11,965 nt of DNA from an uncultured Archangium sp. GTDB taxonomy: Bacteria; Myxococcota; Myxococcia; Myxococcales; Myxococcaceae. The stretch is from the NCBI GenBank assembly GCA_946479335.1, contig CAMLFP010000153.1:1-11965 (forward strand), read 5' to 3'. Every line of letters starts with the position of its first letter. Positions within the stretch are counted from its first letter, which is position 1. The notes below the pieces were generated by a model. It was not told the origin of the DNA. It ran no database searches and saw nothing but the letters and a program-made list of their open reading frames with translations. Both the position numbers and the translations under genes were made by a program. Of this stretch, positions 6,381 through 11,965 are shown piece after piece.

Positions 6381-6461
6381 CAGCACGCCGACCGCGGGCC
6401 TTCGAGCGCCAGTGGGAGGTGCAGACCTCAACGCCCGCCGGGCCCTCACCAGGGAGTCTCC

Positions 6462-8633
6462 ATGCCCCACCTCGAGTTCAGCGCGCTGACGCTGTTGTTG
6501 ATGCAGATCGCCGTCGTGCTCCTCACCTCGCGGCTGCTGGGCGTCGTGGCGAAGCGGCTGGGGCAGCCGCAGGTCATCGCGGAGGTGGTGGCGGGCATCG
6601 TGCTCGGCCCGTCGTTGCTGGGCTGGGTGTGGCCCCACGGCATGGAGCTGCTCTTCCCCGCGTCGTCGATGGCGGTGCTGAAGATGCTCAGCCAGGTCGG
6701 GCTGGTGCTCTTCATGTTCCTCATCGGGCTGGAGCTGGACCCCCGGCTGCTGAAGGGGCGCACGCACGCCTCGGTGGCCATCAGCCACACCAGCATCATC
6801 GTGCCCTTCCTCCTCGGCGGGGCCGCGGCCTCGTGGCTCTACCCGCGCTACGCCTCGCCCGGCGTCGGCTTCGTGGCGTTCGCGCTGTTCCTCGGCGCGT
6901 CGATGAGCGTCACCGCGTTCCCCGTGCTGGCGCGCATCCTCACCGAGCGCCACCTGCTGTCGTCGCGCGTGGGCGCCATCGCCATCGCGTGCGCGGCGGT
7001 CGACGACGTCACGGCGTGGTGCATCCTCGCGTTCGTGGTGGCCGTGGCGCGCGCCACCGGTCTCTCCGCCGCGCTGTGGACCACCGGCATGGCGCTGGCG
7101 TTCATCGTCGTCATGATCTTCGTGATGCGCCCGTTCCTCGCGCGGCTCACGCGCCGGGTCGCCGACCGCTCCGGCCTGACGCCGACGGTGACCACGGTGA
7201 CGCTGCTGCTGCTGCTCGTGAGCGCGACCATCACCGAGCTCATCGGCATCCACGCGCTGTTCGGCGCCTTCCTCTTCGGCGCGGTGCTGCCCAAGGAAGG
7301 CCGCCTCGCGGAGATGCTCGCCGAGCGCCTCGAGACCATCGCGGTGGGGCTGCTGCTCCCGCTCTTCTTCGCGTTCTCCGGGCTGCGCACGCAGCTGGGG
7401 CTGGTCAACCAACCCGCGGAGTGGCTGGTCACCGGGCTCATCGTGCTCCTCGCGACGGTCGGGAAGTTCGGCGGGAGCGCGATCGCCGCGCGACTCACCG
7501 GCATGCGCTGGCGGGAAGCGAGCGCGGTGGGCATCTTGATGAACACCCGCGGCCTGATGGAGCTCATCGTGCTCAACCTCGGGCTCGACCTCGGGGTCAT
7601 CTCGCCGACCGTCTTCACCATGCTGGTGCTGATGGCGCTCATCACCACCTTCACCACCACCCCGGTGCTCAACCTCGTGTACCCCGACGCGGAGCTGGTG
7701 AAGGACAAGCTGGCGGGCGCGGCCGTCGACCTTCCTCCGCGGGCGCAGCCCTTCACGGTGATGATGTGCGTGTCAGACGCGGCCGTCGGCCCGGGGCTCG
7801 CGGTGCTCAGCGCGGCGCTGCTGGGCGAGCGCAACGAGGCGTCGCGGCTGTTCGCGCTCCATCTGTGGCGCCCCAGCGAGCTCCCTTCGGCCGACCTCCG
7901 CCGTGACGAAGAGCGCGTCGAGGAGGGCCCGCTCCAACCGCTGCTGGAGCGCTCGCGGGAGCTGTCGCTGGAGGTCAAGCCGCTCGCCTTCATCTCCGCC
8001 GAGCCCTCGAAGGACATCTGCGAGACCGCCGACGCCAAGCAGGCCTCGCTGGTGCTGCTCGGCGCCCACAAGCCGCTGTGGCTCGAGGGCCGCCTGGGCG
8101 GCACGGTGACCGAGGTCGTCTCCAACTCGCGCCGCCCGGTCGCGGTGCTGCTCGATCGCGGCCTCACGCGGGTGAAGCGGGTGCTGGTGGCGTACGCCGG
8201 TGGCCCCGAAGATCGCGCCGCGCTGGAGTTCGCCCGGCGGCTGGGCCGCGCGCCCGGCGTGGAGCTGACGATGCTGCACGTGGTGTCGCCCGGCCAGGGG
8301 CTCGAACCCGGTCAGGGGCGCGCGCAGGTCGCGGAGCTGCTCTCGAGCGACCTCACCCCCAGCGCCGGGCTCAGCGCCCGCGCGATGCAGCTCAAGGTGG
8401 TGGAGCACGAGTCGCCCGCCGAGGCCGTGCTCGACGAGGCGCGCGCCGGGTACGACCTCATCGTGCTGGGCATGAACACCCGCTGGGTCGACGACCGCGC
8501 CATCAGCCTGCGGCGCCGCCGCGTGATGAAGGAGTCGCCGGTGTCGATTCTGGTGGTGCACCCGCCGCCGACCGAGGCCGCAGCGCTCGCCGACGCGGCG
8601 TCGCTGACGCCTGCCCTGGGCGAGGGGAGCTGA
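6462..8633 (+). CDS. CPA2-type cation/proton antiporter with two Usp domains
   Basis: 723 aa. Residues ~8-405 form a Na+/H+ exchanger-type membrane domain (Kef/CHX branch of CPA2) with about a dozen hydrophobic segments. Hallmarks are VIAEVVAGIVLGPSLLG, FMFLIGLELD, the paired ion-binding aspartates Asp181-Asp182 in AAVDDVTAW, LFFAFSGLRT and MNTRGLMELIVLNLG. Residues ~430-567 and ~568-702 are two universal-stress-protein (Usp) folds in the cytoplasm. The first keeps a nucleotide-loop-like LGAHKPLWLEGRLGGTVTEV; the second (VLGMNTRWVDD ... VMKESPVSIL) has lost the usual glycines. K+/H+ or Na+/H+ exchange is likely; the ion is not determinable. The ATG at 6462 has AGGGAG 5 nt upstream. The stop is 1 bp from the next start, so the regulator is co-translated. 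Usp tails suggest gating by nucleotide or stress signals. Confidence 0.92.
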   Translation: MPHLEFSALTLLLMQIAVVLLTSRLLGVVAKRLGQPQVIAEVVAGIVLGPSLLGWVWPHGMELLFPASSMAVLKMLSQVGLVLFMFLIGLELDPRLLKGRTHASVAISHTSIIVPFLLGGAAASWLYPRYASPGVGFVAFALFLGASMSVTAFPVLARILTERHLLSSRVGAIAIACAAVDDVTAWCILAFVVAVARATGLSAALWTTGMALAFIVVMIFVMRPFLARLTRRVADRSGLTPTVTTVTLLLLLVSATITELIGIHALFGAFLFGAVLPKEGRLAEMLAERLETIAVGLLLPLFFAFSGLRTQLGLVNQPAEWLVTGLIVLLATVGKFGGSAIAARLTGMRWREASAVGILMNTRGLMELIVLNLGLDLGVISPTVFTMLVLMALITTFTTTPVLNLVYPDAELVKDKLAGAAVDLPPRAQPFTVMMCVSDAAVGPGLAVLSAALLGERNEASRLFALHLWRPSELPSADLRRDEERVEEGPLQPLLERSRELSLEVKPLAFISAEPSKDICETADAKQASLVLLGAHKPLWLEGRLGGTVTEVVSNSRRPVAVLLDRGLTRVKRVLVAYAGGPEDRAALEFARRLGRAPGVELTMLHVVSPGQGLEPGQGRAQVAELLSSDLTPSAGLSARAMQLKVVEHESPAEAVLDEARAGYDLIVLGMNTRWVDDRAISLRRRRVMKESPVSILVVHPPPTEAAALADAASLTPALGEGS

Positions 8634-8634
8634 C

Positions 8635-9444
8635 ATGCACTTCGGAGCCACCCTGCGCGTGATGCGCCTCGAGTCGGGTCTGGGCCTGCGCGAGCTGGCC
8701 TCGCGGGTCGGCGTCTCCAGCGCGTACCTCAGCCGCGTGGAGAACGGCCTCGACCCGGCGCCCACCCCCGCGCGCCTGGAGGTGCTGGCGCGGGAGCTCC
8801 GCGTGCCGCCCACGCTGCTGATGAGCCTCGCGCAGCGCGTGAGCCCGCTGGTGATGGACTACGTGGAGACGACGCCAGAGGCGGGCACGCTCTTCCTCGA
8901 CATCGCGCACCGCGAGCTCGACGCCGCGCAGCTGGCCGAGGTGCAGGCCTTCGTGGCCGCGCGCTTTCCCACGAAGCGCCGCGACGAGCCGGTGGGCGCG
9001 CTGGCGGAGCTGTTGACCCCGGAGCGCGTGGTGACCGGGCTCTCGTGCGCCACCCTCGACGACGCGCTCGACATCGCGGCGGGCAAGCTGGGCCGTACGG
9101 CGCCCGGCGGGCCGGCGGCGGTGGCGGCGGCGCTCCGTGCGCGTGAAGCGGAGGCATCGAGCGCCATCGGCGGCGGCGTCGCGGTGCCGTGCGCGTACCT
9201 GCCCGGCGCGAAGCTCGCGGCGTCGGTGGTGCTGTTGTCGCGGGGCCTCAAGGTGGCGACGCCCGACGACGTGCCGCTGGAGGTGCTGGTGTGCTTCGTC
9301 GGCCCCCGGGAGTCTCCGGAGCGCAGCGTGACGCTGGCCCACGTGGCGCGCCTCGCCGCGCGCGGGCTCGCCGCGGAGCTCAAGCGCGCGCGCACCCCGG
9401 CGCAGGTGCTCGCGCGGCTCTCGCAGCTGGAGCTGTTCCGCTGA
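8635..9444 (+). CDS. XRE-type HTH protein fused to an EIIA(Ntr)-like domain lacking the active His
   Basis: 269 aa. Residues ~3-60 are an XRE/Cro helix-turn-helix (LRVMRLESGLGLRELASRVG, then SSAYLSRVENG). A helical linker follows to ~118. Residues ~120-265 match the PTS EIIA type-2/PtsN fold: LAELLTPERVV, a DALDIAAGKLG helix, ALRAREAEASSAIGGGVAVP and ARTPAQVLARL. In PtsN the phosphoryl-accepting His sits in a GIAIPH motif. Here the motif reads GVAVPC, with Cys186 (TGC at 9190-9192). The second conserved His of the fold also appears replaced (about Val232). The domain therefore should not take phosphate from HPr-like proteins, and ligand binding or thiol chemistry is the alternative. The ATG has GAGGGGAG 5 nt upstream and lies 1 bp after the antiporter stop. 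It is probably the local regulator, perhaps acting at the two dyads before 6462. Confidence 0.85.
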   Translation: MHFGATLRVMRLESGLGLRELASRVGVSSAYLSRVENGLDPAPTPARLEVLARELRVPPTLLMSLAQRVSPLVMDYVETTPEAGTLFLDIAHRELDAAQLAEVQAFVAARFPTKRRDEPVGALAELLTPERVVTGLSCATLDDALDIAAGKLGRTAPGGPAAVAAALRAREAEASSAIGGGVAVPCAYLPGAKLAASVVLLSRGLKVATPDDVPLEVLVCFVGPRESPERSVTLAHVARLAARGLAAELKRARTPAQVLARLSQLELFR

Positions 9445-9464
9445 CCGGCGCCGCGCCCTGACCT

Positions 9465-10094
9465 TCAGCGCTGCAGCACCAGCTCGAGGTCGATGGTGAC
9501 GTTCACCTCGTCGCCCACCACGACCCCGGTGCCCTCACCGGGAAAGTCCCACGCGATGCCGAAGTCGCGCCGGTTCACGCGGGTGGTGGCCTCGAGCCCC
9601 CGGCGGATGCCTCCCGCGTGGTTGAACGGCGGCGACAGGGTCACCGCGAGCGTCACCGGCCTGCTGACGCCGTGCAGGGTCAGCGTGCCGGTCACGGTGA
9701 AGCCTCCGCCGCTCGCCGGCGCGAAGCCCGTGGAGGAGAACGTGAGGTCGGGGAAGCGCGCGGCGTCGAAGAAGTCGGCGCTCTTGAGGTGCGTGTCGCG
9801 CTCCTCCACGCCGGTGTCGATGGTGCCCACCGGGAGCGTCGCGGTCACCGACGAGTTCGTGGGCATGGCCTCGTCGAGCGCCAGCGCGCCCGTCGGGTGA
9901 TGAATCATCCCGCGGACGTTGGTGAACACGTGCCGGGCCACGAAGCTGGCCGACGAGTTCTCCGGGTCGATGACCCACTTCGACTGCGCGGGCACCTCGG
10001 GCACGGGGAGGTTCGGGAATGGCGCGGCCGGAGCCGCCTCGCGTGCGCGGCAGCCCAGCAGGAGCACGGCGGTCACCACCAGGAGCGTTCTCAT
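9465..10094 (-). CDS. YceI-family lipoprotein
   Basis: 209 aa. The N-terminus MRTLLVVTAVLLLGC is a lipoprotein signal with Cys15 as the acylated residue, followed by a Pro/Ala-rich spacer. Residues ~38-208 are a YceI lipocalin-like barrel: WVIDPENSSASFVARHVF, VRGMIHHPTG, IDTGVEERDTHLKSADFFD, FPDLTFSST, GTLTLHGVSRPVTL and NRRDFGIAWDF are all family signatures. YceI proteins bind isoprenoid-type lipids in an enclosed pocket; the biological role is generally unclear. A longer frame opens at 10154, but that ATG lies inside the terminator stem of the upstream gene and would add a non-signal extension, so 10094 is preferred although no clear Shine-Dalgarno is seen. It converges on the HTH gene with a 20-bp gap. 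Confidence 0.9.
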   Translation of the reverse strand: MRTLLVVTAVLLLGCRAREAAPAAPFPNLPVPEVPAQSKWVIDPENSSASFVARHVFTNVRGMIHHPTGALALDEAMPTNSSVTATLPVGTIDTGVEERDTHLKSADFFDAARFPDLTFSSTGFAPASGGGFTVTGTLTLHGVSRPVTLAVTLSPPFNHAGGIRRGLEATTRVNRRDFGIAWDFPGEGTGVVVGDEVNVTIDLELVLQR

Positions 10095-10136
10095 GGTCGG
10101 CGAGAAGTGCGCCGGGCCGCCCGGGAGTTTCACTTC

Positions 10137-10173
10137 AAAAAACAAGAGGCCCACCTCGCGAGAGGCGAGCCTC
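10137..10173 (-). terminator. intrinsic terminator of the propeller lipoprotein gene
   Basis: Read on the minus strand, a 12-bp stem (10173-10162 with 10157-10146, two G-U pairs, four-base loop TCGC) is followed by TTGTTTTTTG. It begins 23 nt after the stop at 10197 and separates this gene from the YceI gene on the same strand, so the two are probably not one operon. Confidence 0.8.
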
Positions 10174-10196
10174 CTGAGTCCCCCCCGCGCGTTGGC

Positions 10197-11546
10197 CTAC
10201 TGCTGCGCGGTGTTCGTGTAGCCGATGAAGCCGTAGCGGCCGGTCACCCAGAGGTGATCCTTGTCGAGCGCGAAGCCGCCGATGAGGTCGGAGTCAGCGA
10301 GGCTCGCCACCTGCCCGGAGATGTCGACCCACGTGTGGCCGCTGTCGGTGGTGCGCAGCAGCATCGGGTCGCGCGCGTTGTTGCCCACCGCCCAGCCATG
10401 CACCTTGTCGGGCGCGAAGATGAGGGCGGAGATGGAGATCTCGTTGTTGGTCGCCCACGCGGTCGGCACGGTGGCCTGCGTCCACGTGGAGGTGGCGCCC
10501 TGCGTCGCGTTGTCGGAATAGTAGATGTAGCTGTTCTGCTGGAACGACGTGCCGTTGAACGCGAAGCAGTGATCATTGTCGACGCAGGTCACGCCGAACG
10601 GCCCCGGGCTGCTGACCTGCAGCGCGGTCGCGCCGGGCAGCTCCGCGAAGTGGAAGTGCAGGCCCTTGTCGGTGGAGATGCACACGCCGGCCTTGTCTTC
10701 GCCGTACGTGGCGATGGCGCTGGAGCCCTGGCCGTCGCGCCACGCGTTCTGGTTCAGGCCGTACGCGGGGTGGATGACGATGCCGAGGTCGGTCGACGCG
10801 TAGAACGACTGCGTGGGGTACGGCTGCGCGGTGGTGCTGATGTCCCAGTCGCACAGCGTGTGGTCGGCCATGAACTGCGTCTCGAAGTCGGAGGGGATGG
10901 ACGGCACCGCGGTCGGCGCCCACACCGGCGTCCACGAGGTCGTGGCGCTCGGCGCCTGCGTGGCCTTGTAGACGATGCCGTCGTTGTTCGCGAAGAGCCA
11001 CTCCGAGTCAGACGACGACTGGAACGTCAGCGTCGCGTTGAGCCCGAAGTCGCCGCCCACCACGGTGCCGTTCTTCGACGCGGTCCAGCTGCTCTTCTGC
11101 GTGATGTCGCCGGTCGCGGAGAGGTACAGGTCAGACGCGGTGACCTTCGCCACCACGCCCTGCCGCGTCTTCACGAAGCCCGTCATGTCGAGGTCGCCCA
11201 GCACGCCGGCCAGCTCGTCGAGGGAGCCGTCTTCGTAGTCGCCGTCGAGCAACAGCTCGCCCCACGCGTTGCCGTTGAGGGCCCACACGCCGCCGCCGCG
11301 GTTGAGTGAGCCGCCCGCCGCCAGCACGCACTTGTCGACGGCCGTGCAGTACACGCCGTACACGTACGCCGAGCCGCTGCCGCTGAAGTCATCGGAGGGC
11401 GTCACCTTCTGCCAACCGGTGGTGCTCCCGGTGCCGCCGCCGCTGCCTCCACCCGTCCCGCCGGAGCCACCTCCGCTACCGCCGCCGGTGCCGCCACCGC
11501 ACGCCGCCAACACCGCCATCAGTCCCATCGTCAGAAGACTCCGCAT
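10197..11546 (-). CDS. BNR-repeat-like lipoprotein with Gly-rich linker
   Basis: 449 aa. MRSLLTMGLMAVLAAC is a lipoprotein signal with Cys16 acylated. Residues 17-41 are almost all Gly with Ser/Thr, a flexible tether typical of myxobacterial surface lipoproteins. The rest looks like a beta-propeller of loose repeats. Two copies of a GVxCxxxxxC unit (GVYCTAVDKC and GVTCVDNDHC) precede small-residue strands. A clear Asp-box, TTDSGHTW, is at residues 399-406, and degenerate relatives (ASTDLGI, STDKGLHF) occur earlier. This resembles the BNR/Ycf48-like group, used for carbohydrate binding or protein assembly, but the ligand is unknown. The start at 11546 is fixed by the signal and by AGGGAG 6 nt upstream; the frame opens to 11606 without signal-like sequence. 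The gene ends in a strong terminator, so it is probably monocistronic. Confidence 0.78.
   Translation of the reverse strand: MRSLLTMGLMAVLAACGGGTGGGSGGGSGGTGGGSGGGTGSTTGWQKVTPSDDFSGSGSAYVYGVYCTAVDKCVLAAGGSLNRGGGVWALNGNAWGELLLDGDYEDGSLDELAGVLGDLDMTGFVKTRQGVVAKVTASDLYLSATGDITQKSSWTASKNGTVVGGDFGLNATLTFQSSSDSEWLFANNDGIVYKATQAPSATTSWTPVWAPTAVPSIPSDFETQFMADHTLCDWDISTTAQPYPTQSFYASTDLGIVIHPAYGLNQNAWRDGQGSSAIATYGEDKAGVCISTDKGLHFHFAELPGATALQVSSPGPFGVTCVDNDHCFAFNGTSFQQNSYIYYSDNATQGATSTWTQATVPTAWATNNEISISALIFAPDKVHGWAVGNNARDPMLLRTTDSGHTWVDISGQVASLADSDLIGGFALDKDHLWVTGRYGFIGYTNTAQQ
11424..11498 (-). repeat. Gly-Gly-Gly-Ser/Thr coding repeat
   Basis: About 75 bp of near-repeating GGN-GGN-GGN-(A/T)CN triplets encodes the flexible linker of the propeller lipoprotein (residues 17-41). 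The units are imperfect, with mixed glycine codons, which suggests older expansion by slippage and then drift, and should slow further length change. Confidence 0.75.
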
Positions 11547-11618
11547 CGCTCGCTCCCTGGTTGGTGTTCGAAACGTCACCGGGGAGAGATAGCGAACCGT
11601 CGTCACCGACTTCCGTAG
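11547..11618. promoter_or_regulatory. gap upstream of the propeller lipoprotein
   Basis: 72 bp between two minus-strand genes. It contains the lipoprotein's Shine-Dalgarno (AGGGAG on the minus strand, 11553-11558). I see no convincing -35/-10 pair and no terminator for the upstream TPR-like gene, so whether the two are co-transcribed is open. Confidence 0.4.
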
Positions 11619-11965
11619 TCATTCCCGAGACACGGCCGCCTCGAGGCGCGCGCGCGTGGTGGCCGCGAGCGACAACTTGAGCGCGTTGGCGCAGGTCTCC
11701 TGGAGCGCCGCGCAGTCGCTCGCGCCGCTCTCGCACGCCGCCGACGTCAGCAGCGCGAACGGCTCCCAGTACTGATTGGGAGCGCTCTCGCGGGCGCCCT
11801 TCATCTCGTCGAGCGCGGCGCGCAGCTCCGCCAACCCTTCTTCACGTTTGCCGGAGTCGAAGCGCACCTTCGCGCGCAGCGCCCGCGCGTTGGCGATGGC
11901 GGTGTCGTCGGTCTTCAGCGCGCGGTGCATCGCGAGGCCTTCGTCGAGGTGGCCGAGCGCGGCGG
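11619..11965 (-). CDS. C-terminal part of a TPR-like protein (partial)
   Basis: The frame is open from the window edge to the TGA at 11619-11621, so only about 114 C-terminal residues are seen and the start lies outside. The visible part is alpha-helical with a TPR-like rhythm: LGHLDEGLAMHRALK, then ANARALRAKVRFDSGKREEG and LAELRAALDEM, each with small residues at TPR turn positions. A final segment follows with three cysteines (AACESGASDCAALQETC). In myxobacteria such tails often end Ser/Thr protein kinases or stand-alone TPR scaffolds, but nothing visible decides this. It lies 72 bp upstream of the propeller lipoprotein on the same strand. Confidence 0.6.
   Translation of the reverse strand, partial: AALGHLDEGLAMHRALKTDDTAIANARALRAKVRFDSGKREEGLAELRAALDEMKGARESAPNQYWEPFALLTSAACESGASDCAALQETCANALKLSLAATTRARLEAAVSRE

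Noticed and set aside
6416..6429. Small hairpin GAGGT-GCAG-ACCTC in the antiporter leader
   Set aside because: Only a 5-bp stem. No riboswitch-like architecture could be recognised in the 85-nt leader.
6330..7412. 360-aa minus-strand open frame opposite the antiporter
   Set aside because: Glu/His/Arg/Gln-rich low-complexity shadow of the antiporter's hydrophobic codons; it also crosses the promoter region.
9445..9464. Possible bidirectional terminator between the HTH and YceI genes
   Set aside because: The 20-bp gap has no stable stem followed by a T-run on either strand.
10112..10124. CCGGG-CCG-CCCGG inverted repeat before the YceI start
   Set aside because: Short, all-GC arms are expected by chance here, and no promoter elements accompany it.
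9618..11309. 563-aa plus-strand open frame opposite the YceI and propeller genes
   Set aside because: His/Arg/Gly-rich composition typical of antisense frames in GC-rich DNA, with no domains, and it runs across two well-supported genes and a terminator.

Overview
This is a GC-rich bacterial window, roughly two-thirds G+C, with G/C-ending codons throughout. It most resembles the Myxococcota. That placement is inference, and rests on lipoproteins with a Gly-Gly-Gly-Ser/Thr linker after the lipid-bearing cysteine, a BNR-like propeller lipoprotein, a remnant of a Rpn-type transposase/nuclease, and an operon pairing a Usp-tailed antiporter with an HTH regulator. No rRNA, tRNA, CRISPR array or intact mobile element was seen.

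Layout. 6-665 (-) is a YcnI/DUF1775 exported copper-binding-type protein. It diverges from a small haem c lipoprotein (742-1092, +), and the gap between them holds a (CG)n run and nested inverted repeats. 1093-1536 (-) is a two-CBS-domain protein lying 35 bp downstream of eutB (1572-2945, -), the large subunit of ethanolamine ammonia-lyase. No eutC is present in the window. 2959-3504 (+) is a 5'-truncated Rpn-family remnant just upstream of eutB. 3544-6319 (+) is a tightly coupled three-gene operon: phosphomannomutase/phosphoglucomutase, NADPH-dependent FMN reductase and ROK sugar kinase, joined by two 4-bp start/stop overlaps. 6320-6461 is a regulatory region with a sigma70-like promoter covered by two TTAAG-N6-CTTRA dyads. 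6462-9444 (+) is a two-gene operon: a CPA2 cation/proton antiporter with two cytoplasmic Usp domains, then an XRE-type HTH protein fused to an EIIA(Ntr)-like domain. 9465-10094 (-) is a YceI lipoprotein. 10137-10173 is an intrinsic terminator for the next gene, 10197-11546 (-), a Gly-rich-linker lipoprotein with BNR-type repeats. 11619-11965 (-) is the C-terminal part of a TPR-like protein running off the window.

How the genes may work together. The ROK kinase and the hexose-phosphate mutase could act in sequence (hexose to hexose-6-P to hexose-1-P), feeding polysaccharide or storage-sugar synthesis. The antiporter and its partner form the most interesting unit. The regulator's EIIA(Ntr)-like domain has Cys186 where the phosphorylated histidine should be, so it probably senses or binds something without PTS phosphorylation. 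EIIA(Ntr) is known to regulate K+ transport in E. coli, and here a His-less version is translationally coupled to a K+/H+-type antiporter. The duplicated operator at the operon promoter is a natural candidate target for it.
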